Shown here: positions 1-8,064 of the stretch, piece by piece
How the letters are laid out: every line of letters begins with the position of its first letter
How positions within the stretch are numbered: position 1 is the stretch's first letter
Assembly: GCA_025360815.1 (NCBI GenBank)
Contig: JANYBL010000088.1
Coordinates: 1-41,852 of the forward strand
Direction of reading: 5' to 3'
Length of the DNA: 41,852 nt
Source of the DNA: Burkholderiales bacterium
GTDB lineage: Bacteria; Pseudomonadota; Gammaproteobacteria; Burkholderiales; Usitatibacteraceae
The notes under the pieces: model-generated
Databases searched by the model: none
Told to the model about the DNA's origin: nothing
What the model saw: only the letters and a program-made list of their open reading frames with translations
Program-made: the position numbers and the translations under genes

Positions 1-82
1 CTGGATCTTGAGGTTTTTAAAAGTTCCCGACCGGCGCGCCCCGCCCACCAAAAAGCAGTGCGCCAGCGTCGCGTCAATTACT

Positions 83-1178
83 TTATGGACGGCGGGCAAA
101 CTGCCGAAACCGTTCAATCTCAGCGTCCAGCGCTGCCCGAAACCCCGCGCCAGTGCTCGTGCTTGGCCTTTTTACTGCATAGCCGATGGTAACATCGAGC
201 CCGCTATTATTGATCGCCACGTTTGCCCAGCCAATCACGCTCTCCCGCCAGAGCATCGGTAACGCGTAGTAACCGAGCTTGCGTTTGGCAAACGGCGTAT
301 AGGCCTCAAAGCGGTATGCCCAGCCCCATAAATGCTCGAAGCGGCGACGATCCCACACGATGGGATCAAATGGCGCGAGCAGCCTCACCTCGTCGCTAAC
401 ATCTTGTGGCGGCCGCTCGACACTGGGCCACACGTAAATCAAACCATCAACGATCTCATGCCTCAATTCATCGCGTTTCACCATTGCGTCAATACGCTTG
501 TCGTAATCAAGCGCTGGTTTGTAGTGCCGCATCATGTTGATTAGCTGCGTGAGCGAGCGCAATGGCAGCGGCGCGTAAAGATTGACCATCATGCGGATTA
601 AGCCGTCAGCGCGTTGCGTCGAAGACCATTTCTGCTCGGCATTGACTGGTAACGCAACGCTATAGACACGAATGCCCGAATCGCGCCGCACCACGCGGGC
701 GCCCTTCGCGGTGCAGACATTCGAGCATGAGCGTCGTGGCCGACGAACTGCTGCCCCAACCGTTTTCACGATTGCCCGCACCCAGCGCCTGTCCCAGATC
801 GCGCGGATGCGCCGTGGCGTTTTCGTTCAGATAGTTCCACACTTTTCGGCGCAGCGCTTTGTGCTCAGCCACAAACGCTTGCCATCTGGGTGATAGCTTT
901 CGCGGATACAGGAGTGGCAGATGGCGGTGGGGGAAGAAGCCGTAGTTGTGCAGCATGTCCTCTGTCACGTCGAGCTTCGGATATTTTTTTTCCAAATCGT
1001 CGATGTGATAATTTTTGACGCGATGCCGCAAAATTAAATCTTGCGCCCGCGCAGGTGCGCGAATCGGATCAGCTTGCACATAGCCCAACGTATCAACCGC
1101 AGCCTGTAGTGTCGTTGGCTTGAACAACGACCGCGCAACGGCGTATTGCGCGAGCTGTTTTTTGGTAATTCCTAGCAT
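83..1178 (-). pseudogene. YcaQ/AlkX-like winged-helix DNA glycosylase family protein, frameshifted
   Basis: Two overlapping minus-strand reading frames together make one protein of about 365 residues of the HTH_42 (DUF1006) family, which includes the interstrand-crosslink glycosylases AlkZ and YcaQ/AlkX. The upstream frame (from ATG at 1178) carries YVQADPIRAPARAQDLILRHR. This fits the Q-x-D catalytic-type motif followed by RA..L.L..R that is typical of the YcaQ branch. The downstream frame ends at the stop at 83 and carries the conserved C-terminal part (LLAPFDPIVWDRRRFEHLWGW; YYALPMLW). The join lies in the GGG run (CCC on plus at 702-704). Removing one G gives the continuous reading LHREGARVVRRDSGIRVY. 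Either a real inactivating +1 insertion or a homopolymer sequencing error is possible. There is no clear ribosome site before 1178. If intact, the protein would act on alkylated or crosslinked DNA. Family call is firm; substrate is inference. Confidence 0.75.
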
Positions 1179-1218
1179 GACGAGATTGGTAACGTTACGG
1201 CTGCTTTTACGATTGCCG

Positions 1219-1923
1219 CTACTTAATCACGCTTTTATCCTGCCCAAACAAAATTTTGCGCGAGGCTTCGTCGTTCACGCTGGGCGTTAAATTCGGATTT
1301 ACTTCTTTTGATCTGGCGTATGCGCGCGTGGTGGCTGGTCGGGCCTTGATGGCGGCATACCAGCGCGCAAGATGCGGGAAATCAGCTTCATGTTGGCTTT
1401 GCCGCTCCCATAAAATCCATGGATAACAGGCCAAGTCGGCAATCGTGTATTGATTGCCGCAAATGAATTTTTTATTGGCTAGGCGCTTGTTCAGCACGCC
1501 ATATAGACGTGATGTTTCTTTGACGTAGCGATCGATTGCGTACGGTATCTTTTCCGGTGCATATTGGCTGAAATGATGGTTCTGCCCCAGCATCGGACCA
1601 AGGCCTCCCATTTGCCAGAACAGCCATTCGGTACACTCCACCTGCCCGCGCAAATCGTTGGGAATGAGCTTGCCGGTCTTGCCCGCGAGGTAGAGCAAAA
1701 TCGCGCCAGATTCAAACACACTGATCGGCTTTTTGCCGTCTGTTGGCGCGTCATCAATAATGGCCGGCATGCGATTGTTGGGCGAGAACTTTAAAAATTC
1801 CGGCGCGAATTGCTCACCTTTGCCAATGTTGATACCGTGCAGATTGTAGGCAATTTTTGCCTCTTCCAAGAACATCGTAATTTTGTGGCCATTAGGGGTG
1901 GGCCAGTAGTAAAGATCGATCAT
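1219..1923 (-). CDS. yfcG: Nu-class glutathione S-transferase, YfcG/YghU-like disulfide-bond oxidoreductase
   Basis: A 234-residue protein with an N-terminal thioredoxin-fold GST domain and an all-helical C-terminal domain. The N-terminus MIDLYYWPTPNGHKI is characteristic of the Nu class, in which Thr9 and Asn11 of the TPNG turn contact glutathione and no catalytic Tyr/Ser/Cys is used. SPNNRMPAI (cis-Pro) and FESGAILLYLA (Glu-Ser binding the gamma-Glu) follow at about residues 47-82. E. coli YfcG and YghU bind two glutathione molecules and have disulfide-bond reductase activity. The same cytosolic role is likely here but is inferred from the family. The start is supported by GGAG six bases upstream. 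The next gene downstream is the frameshifted YcaQ-like gene; upstream is an OYE reductase, 39 bp away in the same direction, so both redox genes could be co-transcribed. gshB lies at the other end of the window. Confidence 0.9.
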   Translation of the reverse strand: MIDLYYWPTPNGHKITMFLEEAKIAYNLHGINIGKGEQFAPEFLKFSPNNRMPAIIDDAPTDGKKPISVFESGAILLYLAGKTGKLIPNDLRGQVECTEWLFWQMGGLGPMLGQNHHFSQYAPEKIPYAIDRYVKETSRLYGVLNKRLANKKFICGNQYTIADLACYPWILWERQSQHEADFPHLARWYAAIKARPATTRAYARSKEVNPNLTPSVNDEASRKILFGQDKSVIK

Positions 1924-1962
1924 AAATACTCCGTTTAAAAATAGTCAATTTAGCGTCAGCGT

Positions 1963-3063
1963 TTATTTGCCAAACGCATTTACACCGGCCCGCTTGTATT
2001 GGTTTGGCCACATTGCGGTTGCAACACCCGCGCCTAATTCATGCGCGGCGTGAATCGGCCAATAAGGATCGCGCAACAATGCGCGCGCCAAGAATACACA
2101 ATCTGCATCACCGTTGACACCACCATCGCCGATGATTTGTTCGGCCTGCACCGCATCGGTAATCAATCCCACCGCGCCGGTTGGCATGCCGGCACCTTCG
2201 CGAATGGCGCGAGCGAACGGCAATTGGTAGCCGGGGCGAATCGTCATTTTGGCATCGGCCACATTGCCGCCCGATGAGACATCGATCAGATCAATGCCCA
2301 GGGCTTTGGCGCGTTTGCAGAATTCGATGGATTGATGAATATCCCAGCCGCCTTCTTTCCAATCGCTCGCCGAAATTCGCAAAAAAACCGGCAAATGTTT
2401 CGGCCATGTTTCGCGGACCGCCGCGCACAGTTCCAACGGAAAGCGCATCCGGTTTTCGAGGGAGCCGCCATATTCGTCCTGGCGCAGATTCGATAACGGT
2501 GATAAAAATTCATGCGCCAAATAGCCGTGCGCGGCATGAATTTCCGGGACTTCAAATCCAGCTTGCAATGATCGTTTGGCTGCTTCGGCAAAGGCATCAA
2601 CATTGGCGCGAATATCGGCTGCGGTCATCTCGTGCGGGGTCGGATAATTATCCGAAAACGCAACGTCCGATGGCCCCAAGACCGGCCACCCGCCTTGTTC
2701 TTCAGCCACTTTGCCATGCCCGCGCCAGGGTGCAAACGTCGATGCCTTACGGCCTGCGTGTGCCAATTGAATACTCGGCACGGCGCCCTGCGCTTTGATA
2801 AATGCCGCAATCGGCTTCCACCCGGCCATTTGCGCATCATTCCAAATGCCCGCATCTTCCGGAGAAATACGCCCGGCCGCGGTGACCGACGCTGCTTCGG
2901 TCATGACCAACGCCGCGCCGCCAACCGCACGCGAACCTAAATGCACCAGATGCCATTCGTTGGGCATGCCATCAACGCAACTGTATTGGCACATCGGTGA
3001 GACAAAAATGCGATTTTTGAAGGTCAGTTCGCGGAGGGTCAGAGGAGAAAATAATTGGGACAT
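1963..3063 (-). CDS. namA: NADPH dehydrogenase, old yellow enzyme family (YqjM/XenA type)
   Basis: A 366-residue FMN-dependent ene-reductase of the thermophilic-like/YqjM class. It starts MSQLFSPLTLRELTFKNRI. Cys25 in SPMCQYS is the redox-tuning cysteine of this class. His176 and His179 in IHAAHGYLAHEF form the substrate-binding pair, and LRQDEYGGSLENR, FLRIS and the C-terminal FLARALLRDPYW complete the TIM-barrel signature. Such enzymes reduce alpha,beta-unsaturated carbonyls, quinones or nitro compounds with NADPH in the cytosol; the physiological substrate is unknown. One small oddity is Pro173 where relatives usually have Ile just before the EIHAAHGY strand. The GST gene follows in the same direction. 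The 271-bp spacer upstream is unusual because it holds a 9-bp tandem repeat. Confidence 0.9.
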   Translation of the reverse strand: MSQLFSPLTLRELTFKNRIFVSPMCQYSCVDGMPNEWHLVHLGSRAVGGAALVMTEAASVTAAGRISPEDAGIWNDAQMAGWKPIAAFIKAQGAVPSIQLAHAGRKASTFAPWRGHGKVAEEQGGWPVLGPSDVAFSDNYPTPHEMTAADIRANVDAFAEAAKRSLQAGFEVPEIHAAHGYLAHEFLSPLSNLRQDEYGGSLENRMRFPLELCAAVRETWPKHLPVFLRISASDWKEGGWDIHQSIEFCKRAKALGIDLIDVSSGGNVADAKMTIRPGYQLPFARAIREGAGMPTGAVGLITDAVQAEQIIGDGGVNGDADCVFLARALLRDPYWPIHAAHELGAGVATAMWPNQYKRAGVNAFGK

Positions 3064-3110
3064 GATCGTCTTATAAAGTGAGCGCGGTTGAAATCTAAAG
3101 CGTGGAAGTG

Positions 3111-3230
3111 ATGAAAGCTAAAGACGTTAAGAATGTTAAGGAAGCTAAAGCAGTTAAAGCAGTTAAAGCGGTTAAAGCAGTTAAGGCAGTTAAAGCAGTT
3201 AAAGCAGTCAAGGAAACTAAGGAAGTCTAG
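3111..3230 (+). other. Possible 39-residue Lys/Val/Ala-repeat small ORF coinciding with the 9-bp repeat
   Basis: The repeat can be read on plus as ATG...TAG giving 39 residues beginning MKAKDVKNVKEAKAVKAVK and ending VKETKEV. It is extremely lysine-rich with a strict three-residue period. Within the six core repeat units the two substitutions (gcg for gca, aag for aaa) are silent in this frame, as is gtc for gtt in the next unit. The same changes alter residues in the other open frames. GGAAG sits just two bases before the ATG, which is too close for a good ribosome site. No family is recognised. It may equally be a non-coding slippage repeat. Confidence 0.25.
3126..3227. repeat. Degenerate 9-bp tandem repeat, unit GTTAAAGCA, about 11 copies
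   Basis: Eleven consecutive 9-bp units lie in the spacer between the divergently transcribed namA and MEST-like genes. The six central units (3153-3206) differ only by single A-to-G changes, while the flanking units are more diverged (GTTAAGAAT, GTTAAGGAA, GCTAAAGCA, GTCAAGGAA, ACTAAGGAA). There are no unique spacers, so it is not a CRISPR array. The period is a multiple of three, so length changes would preserve a reading frame. Confidence 0.85.
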
Positions 3231-3334
3231 GAAATGAGGAATATGCAATAAGCGATTGTAATTCGCATCCCATCGGGAATGCGTCAGAATAGCGTCTAAT
3301 TCAGAATAAGTGCCTTGACCAACAGCACGCACCT

Positions 3335-4312
3335 ATGAGCGGACGCACTTCTCTAACAGAACTTGATGATTGGCAGCAGCGTGGGCAGCGATTCTTGTAT
3401 CGCGGTCATGCTATCTTTTTCGCGCAATCGAATGCGTCGCTTCCTGGCGAATTCGGCACGCAGCGCGAAACGGTTTTGCTAATCCACGGCTTCCCAACTG
3501 CATCTTGGGATTGGTCATCGATCTGGCCGATGCTTGCAACGCGTTTTAATTTAATCGCGCCCGATTTAATAGGATTTGGTTTTTCGGCGAAGCCCGCCGA
3601 TTATGATTACTGCATCCACGATCAGGCAACGATGTGCGAGGCGCTGTTGACGCATGCCGGCATATCCGAGTGTCACATCCTCGCTCACGATGTCGGCGAC
3701 ACGGTGGCGCAAGAATTATTGGCACGCAACACGGAGCGCGAAAGTGGTTTGCGCCCGCGGCTCAAAAGTGTGTGCTTTTTGAATGGTGGACTGTTCCCCG
3801 AAACCCATCGCCCGCGCATGGTGCAGCGGTTATTGTTAAGCCCGATTGGCAAATGGATGGCAGGTAAGACCACCAAAGAAAAATTTGCCGCCAATATGCT
3901 CGCTATTTCAGGCGCAGCTTCCCCACCCACCGCTGCTGAGATTGATGGCTTTTGGCAGCTCATTATGCATAACGATGGCTTACAGATTTTTCATAAGCTG
4001 ATCCGTTATATGCGCGAGCGGCGCATCTTCCGTGATCGCTGGGTTGGCGCGCTCGAACAAACTGACGCCGCCAACACTATCCCGATGCGCCTCATTAATG
4101 GGGCTGCCGATCCAATCTCAGGCGCGCATATGGCTGCTCGCTATCGCGAGCTGGTACCAGCCGCAGACTGCATTTTGCTGAACGGCATTGGCCATTATCC
4201 GCAGGTTGAAGCGCCTGCGTTGGTCGCCGATTTGTTTTTGAATTTTCACGATACGCGGGTTGCGGTACCGGACTCAAGAGAACTCAAGAGTAGCCGACGG
4301 GCTAGCCCGTGA
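3335..4312 (+). CDS. Alpha/beta hydrolase, MEST/PEG1-like (Asp nucleophile type)
   Basis: A 325-residue alpha/beta hydrolase. HGFPTASWDW (51-60) is the oxyanion-hole loop. Asp119 in LAHDVGD is at the nucleophile elbow, so this is an Asp-His-Asp enzyme of the epoxide-hydrolase/haloalkane-dehalogenase type and not a serine esterase. Asp259 (NGAADP) and His287 (GIGHYPQVEAP) complete the triad. NGGLFPETHRP (150-160), RWVGAL and HYPQ.E.P closely match vertebrate MEST (mesoderm-specific transcript) as I recall that sequence. Bacterial members of this subfamily have no agreed substrate. The last ~20 residues (DSRELKSSRRASP) are not part of the fold. The patatin-like gene starts 7 bp after the stop, so the two are very likely one transcript, possibly dealing with lipids or ester/epoxide compounds (inference). 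Confidence 0.85.
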   Translation: MSGRTSLTELDDWQQRGQRFLYRGHAIFFAQSNASLPGEFGTQRETVLLIHGFPTASWDWSSIWPMLATRFNLIAPDLIGFGFSAKPADYDYCIHDQATMCEALLTHAGISECHILAHDVGDTVAQELLARNTERESGLRPRLKSVCFLNGGLFPETHRPRMVQRLLLSPIGKWMAGKTTKEKFAANMLAISGAASPPTAAEIDGFWQLIMHNDGLQIFHKLIRYMRERRIFRDRWVGALEQTDAANTIPMRLINGAADPISGAHMAARYRELVPAADCILLNGIGHYPQVEAPALVADLFLNFHDTRVAVPDSRELKSSRRASP

Positions 4313-4319
4313 TTGACGG

Positions 4320-5519
4320 ATGAATAACATCGAACTCCGCGCCGGGCCGCGGGCTATCGCCCATATTCGTGAGCACGGTCTGCGCCCGCAGGACATCGAT
4401 ATCGTTCCCGGTGCCGCTGGTGGGCCGAAGGGTTTGGGATTGGCCCGCCTCGATGAATGGCTGTTTGCGGATTGGCTGCCGCAGGGATTTGCTGAACGGC
4501 AATGTGAACAAAAATCGCCGACGCAACTCATCGGCGCTTCTATCGGCGCGTGGCGGTTTGCGGCGGTGTGTCGCGGACATTCGCCCGACGGCGTGCGGAA
4601 AGCGCTCAATGAATTGGCGGCCGCTTATTGCCACCAAAATTATCCGCGTGGCGTGAGCGCGAAAGCTGTTTCAAAAGCGGCGAGTGATTTGTTAAACGAT
4701 ATGTTCGTAGGTCGCGAGCATGAGGTGCTGACTAACCCGAACTATCAGCTGCATGTGCTGGCGGTGCGTGGCAAAGGATTACTGCGCCGCGAAGCGCCGG
4801 GCCGCACACACGCCGGATTCACGCTTGCCGCGTTTGCCAACGCGGCCGGGCGACAACATTTGCGGCATTTTTTGGACCGCACGTGGCTTTATGCCTATCA
4901 ACAAAGCGAGTCGGCAGCGCCGAATGAAACACCATTACTGGCGGGTGATTGCGGGCAAAAATGGCTTGAAACGTCCGCCCCGCCTAGTGCGCTGTCAATG
5001 AAATTGTTTTTTAACGCGCTGGAAGCTGATCCGTTTCATACCGAATACGCGGCGCTCACCGTTAACAATTTTCGCAATGCGTTGATTGCTTCGGGCTCCA
5101 TCCCGTTGGTTCTTGAAGGCGTGTCTGCGATAGATGGCGCATCGCCCGGCACGTTCTGGGACGGCGGTTTAATCGACTATCATTTGCACCTTCCTTACGC
5201 CGAAACCAGCGGCTTGGTTCTTTATCCGCACTTCACGAATAAGATCGTACCGGGCTGGCTGGACAAGATGTGGCCATGGCGAAAAGCAAAAGGCGCGTGG
5301 CTTGACAATGTGGTGTTGATATCACCAACGCGTGAATATCTGGATCGATTGCCCCTGAAAAAACTACCCGATCGCAGCGACTTCAAACGCTATTTAAACA
5401 ACTTCGATGGCCGCTTGACATACTGGCAATTTGCAATGGGCGAAAGTGCGCGTCTACGTGATGAATTGGCGGCGCTAATCGAAAGTGGCGAAATTGTTAA
5501 TCGCTTAAGAGCCATATAA
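4320..5519 (+). CDS. Patatin-like phospholipase family protein
   Basis: A 399-residue protein with the patatin fold signatures in the right order. The glycine-rich oxyanion loop GAAGGPKGLG is at 31-40. The nucleophile elbow GASIG has Ser74, and DGGLIDYH has Asp281 as the second member of the Ser-Asp dyad. Patatins are lipid acyl hydrolases; the substrate here is unknown. There is no signal peptide, so a cytosolic or inner-leaflet location is likely. The gene begins 7 bp after the MEST-like hydrolase and has no strong ribosome site of its own, consistent with translational coupling. About 175 bp separate its stop from the convergent response-regulator gene. Confidence 0.8.
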   Translation: MNNIELRAGPRAIAHIREHGLRPQDIDIVPGAAGGPKGLGLARLDEWLFADWLPQGFAERQCEQKSPTQLIGASIGAWRFAAVCRGHSPDGVRKALNELAAAYCHQNYPRGVSAKAVSKAASDLLNDMFVGREHEVLTNPNYQLHVLAVRGKGLLRREAPGRTHAGFTLAAFANAAGRQHLRHFLDRTWLYAYQQSESAAPNETPLLAGDCGQKWLETSAPPSALSMKLFFNALEADPFHTEYAALTVNNFRNALIASGSIPLVLEGVSAIDGASPGTFWDGGLIDYHLHLPYAETSGLVLYPHFTNKIVPGWLDKMWPWRKAKGAWLDNVVLISPTREYLDRLPLKKLPDRSDFKRYLNNFDGRLTYWQFAMGESARLRDELAALIESGEIVNRLRAI

Positions 5520-5617
5520 AGCGTGATATGGCGGCAGTTACGGCCGCCCATGTTATGGCGCATATAACGAGGCGCAAATAACGGCTAATTTAATTCAAAG
5601 GCCCATATGAGCGCACT

Positions 5618-5643
5618 AAAAAGCCAACCTCGCTGCGAGGCTT
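5618..5643 (-). terminator. Intrinsic terminator after the response regulator
   Basis: Read on minus, AAGCCTCG-CAG-CGAGG continues into TTGGCTTTTTAG. It can form a GC-rich hairpin (CCTCG/CGAGG around CAG) with an outer GCC/GGC pairing and then a T run. It lies about 50 bp beyond the stop of the minus-strand regulator gene, in the expected orientation. On plus there is no T tract, so it should not stop the patatin transcript. Confidence 0.6.
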
Positions 5644-5694
5644 AATGGTGATGGTGGCAACAGCGGTACTAACGAACGCAACGCTAAGTAAAAA

Positions 5695-6489
5695 TTATTC
5701 CCCTGCTGCGTCTTCCGCAATGACCGCACCGGCTACTGTTTTCGCCAACCGATAACCCTGCCCGCGCACCGCTTTGAGGGCGTAGCCGTGGCGGCCATCA
5801 AGTTCTAATTTCACGCGGAGCCGATAAGCATGCGTATCGATGGTTCGAGTCGAGATGCCAAACGGGATCGTGGTCCAAATATGTTCGTGAATTTCGCGGC
5901 GCGATAATTCCTGCGCTGATGGCTGCGCACCTGCTTGGGTAGCGCCGGCAGCAATTTTTTCGCTGTGTTCGAATAGCATGGTGGCGAACTGAAATTCTTT
6001 ATCGCGCAAGACCACTTTTTGTTGATTGAAGGACACCGAGCGGTTCGCCAACTCAAATTGATAGGCGCTATAAGTTGTGATGGATTGCAGGCTGGATATT
6101 TCAAGATCCCGGACCTTCACGCGGCGGATGGCTGACTCCGCTCGTGCGATTACCTCCGCATGGCGTAGCGGCTTCACCACATAATCATCGGCACCGGCGT
6201 TGAGCCCTTCGACAATATCTTCCTCAAGATTGCGCGAGGTGGCGATAATAATCGCCACCACCAAATTCAACTCTTCGCGCAGCACGCGTACGACTTCAAC
6301 ACCCGGCATATCCGGCAACTGCCAATCCACGATGGCTAGATCAACGGTTTCTTTTTTTAGGAAATCGATCAACACACGGCCACCGGCAAACGCAACCGGC
6401 TCAAAGCCAGCTTCGCGAAACCATTTGCACAACACGAACGACTGATCCTCATCGTCTTCCAAAATCGCAACGCGGCGTATGGCAGTCAT
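5695..6489 (-). CDS. OmpR/PhoB-family response regulator, orphan
   Basis: A 264-residue two-domain regulator. The receiver domain (about 5-120) has the acidic pocket EDDED (11-15), the phospho-acceptor Asp55 in IVDWQLPDMPG, Thr84/Ser85 and Lys106 in VVKPL, all present, so it should be phosphorylated by a histidine kinase. The C-terminal half is a winged-helix DNA-binding domain (about 145-250: RDKEFQFATMLFEH; SRREIHEHIW; STRTIDTHAYRLRVKL; GYALKAVRGQGYRL). Two features are unusual. An Ala/Gln/Gly-rich insert of about 18 residues (AAGATQAGAQPSAQ) splits the first helices from the recognition part, and an Ala-rich tail follows the wing. No kinase gene is adjacent on either side. Targets are unknown. 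A terminator lies just downstream. Confidence 0.88.
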   Translation of the reverse strand: MTAIRRVAILEDDEDQSFVLCKWFREAGFEPVAFAGGRVLIDFLKKETVDLAIVDWQLPDMPGVEVVRVLREELNLVVAIIIATSRNLEEDIVEGLNAGADDYVVKPLRHAEVIARAESAIRRVKVRDLEISSLQSITTYSAYQFELANRSVSFNQQKVVLRDKEFQFATMLFEHSEKIAAGATQAGAQPSAQELSRREIHEHIWTTIPFGISTRTIDTHAYRLRVKLELDGRHGYALKAVRGQGYRLAKTVAGAVIAEDAAGE

Positions 6490-6721
6490 GTTTTTTGCGT
6501 TTTCACGTTATTCGGCTGTTTTAATTCGGTTGATCTGATCTGCTTTCGGATGCGCTGGAAGTACTAGACTGCCTGGCGCGCAGTCTTACGCGCAGTCCCA
6601 CCTTATTCATCTGCGAAAAACGGTCAAACGCGGTGTGTTAAAACCTTGAGAGACTTAGAAAACGATACCTGATTTTACAGCGGTTGAAAGAAACCCATAA
6701 TATCATCGCGTGGTTGTTGGG

Positions 6722-6746
6722 CTATCCGCGACGCTATTGCGGATAG
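6722..6746 (-). other. Perfect 8-bp inverted repeat spanning the DUF3426 gene stop codon
   Basis: CTATCCGC (6722-6729) and GCGGATAG (6739-6746) are exact reverse complements separated by nine bases. The stop codon of the minus-strand DUF3426 gene (6734-6736) lies in the loop. This may act as a transcript-end stabiliser or weak terminator. No T run follows on minus, so a classical intrinsic terminator is not supported. Confidence 0.45.
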
Positions 6747-7957
6747 AAGGCCCGTAAACCATAGCCAGACGCGACTGGCTTGTTGCTTGATTCAATATTT
6801 AAATTAATCAGCAATTCCGTGCCTGGCGCAATGCCATCCTCGCGCTGCACCGCGCGGCCCAAATAGTCCGACGGTTGCAACACACGACTGACCAGCACCT
6901 GATTGGCGGCATCGGTCAGGCGCAATTCGAGTGACGGTAAATCTTGTTTCATGGTGGCACGATTGGCGAGCGTGGCCGTGACTAAAATACGCCCCGGTTT
7001 GCCGGACGGTTCGATCAAATCGGACTCAACAATTTTGATCATATTGCTGTCGCGCCCCCAAGTAATCGTGCAGCCCAGCACACCGCAAACATCGACAAAA
7101 TAGAGCCGTGTTTGCGGCGCGGCTTCGATGATGGCAACGCGAAAAATATATCCCAGTTGAGCCGCCAATGCGACCAACATTAATAGGCAACCCAATAGCC
7201 AAAGCTTTGTACGCGACGGCTTGACGGTCTTGGGCCGCAGCCATGGCGGGTCGTTGTTGGACATGGCATTTGACTGCGCTGCGTCGCCCTCCTCAGCGAT
7301 TGCGTCATTTGCTGTGTCGGTAGTTGTGCCGAAGCTGCTGTTGCGATCCGCGCGTTTTTCAGAACGCAATGGCTCCGGCTCCAACAAACTCTTGGTACCG
7401 GGCAGATTTTCTGCGGCGTCGGGTATGTTATCGACGCCTTGCGTCGCGATGGACCAAGCGATCGTTGCATCGCCTGGTGAATCCGATGTGGGCCTATGCA
7501 GCGCGACAGCGGGCAATTCTGCGGACACCTGTAGCGGCAAATAAGCGCCCGAACTCACATCTTTAAAACCAATAAAACCAGTCGAAGGCGAACCGGCCGT
7601 TGCCGGCTCGCCTTCGCCGGAATCGATCTCACGGTTCTCTTCGGGCTCTCGTTCACGATCATCCGTTCGTGAATTTCTGACCGCTGATTCAGCAGCATAC
7701 TCGTCGCGAAAGCCGGCATCTTCCGCTTCGTCAATCGCCATAATCTCATCAGACATCGTTTGCGTTGGCGCGCCTGCTGGCTGCGCAGGTTCATCAGCAC
7801 CGGGGACGAGATAGTCATCTTCAACACGTTTTAGTGATTCGAAGGCATTGAATACCTGGCGGCAACGGCCGCACATCACTCGACCTTGGCGGATGTTGAG
7901 TTGTTCGGGTTGTACTTTAAATTGCGCGGCGCAATTGGAGCAGGTCGTTAACAGCAT
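6734..7957 (-). CDS. Zinc-ribbon DUF3426 inner-membrane protein
   Basis: A 407-residue protein with three parts. An N-terminal MJ0042-type zinc ribbon has Cys6, Cys9, Cys29 and Cys32 (CSNC...CGRC). A long low-complexity, acidic linker (about 45-245) is rich in Glu, Asp, Ala and Pro. One transmembrane helix at 251-272 precedes a C-terminal DUF3426 domain with LYFVDVCGVLGC and a beta-rich region ending near the stop. With the zinc ribbon first, the N-terminus should be cytosolic and DUF3426 periplasmic. The position immediately downstream of accB-accC-prmA is the usual betaproteobacterial arrangement. The function is not established. The 107-bp gap after prmA leaves room for its own promoter. 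Family call is firm, role unknown. Confidence 0.85.
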   Translation of the reverse strand: MLLTTCSNCAAQFKVQPEQLNIRQGRVMCGRCRQVFNAFESLKRVEDDYLVPGADEPAQPAGAPTQTMSDEIMAIDEAEDAGFRDEYAAESAVRNSRTDDREREPEENREIDSGEGEPATAGSPSTGFIGFKDVSSGAYLPLQVSAELPAVALHRPTSDSPGDATIAWSIATQGVDNIPDAAENLPGTKSLLEPEPLRSEKRADRNSSFGTTTDTANDAIAEEGDAAQSNAMSNNDPPWLRPKTVKPSRTKLWLLGCLLMLVALAAQLGYIFRVAIIEAAPQTRLYFVDVCGVLGCTITWGRDSNMIKIVESDLIEPSGKPGRILVTATLANRATMKQDLPSLELRLTDAANQVLVSRVLQPSDYLGRAVQREDGIAPGTELLINLNIESSNKPVASGYGLRAFYPQ

Positions 7958-8064
7958 AGGGCGATTTTAACCGAGTGGCGCACGAAACTACCATGGCAGT
8001 TTCTGGCTACTTCTTGGACAACATGGTTTGCGACCGATTGGCGGACAAGATCACGCCTCGGTGA

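Noticed and set aside
1-82. Left edge of the window
   Set aside because: Too short beyond the pseudogene stop to assign; no recognisable gene end, repeat or hairpin.
2181-2798. 205-residue plus-strand ORF opposite namA
   Set aside because: Arg-rich antisense shadow of a well-conserved gene, with no recognisable domain and no ribosome site.
3039-3332. Minus-strand 97-residue ORF with Phe-Asn-Cys repeats across the 9-bp array
   Set aside because: It overlaps the namA start, repeat substitutions change residues in this frame, and the composition is not protein-like outside the repeat.
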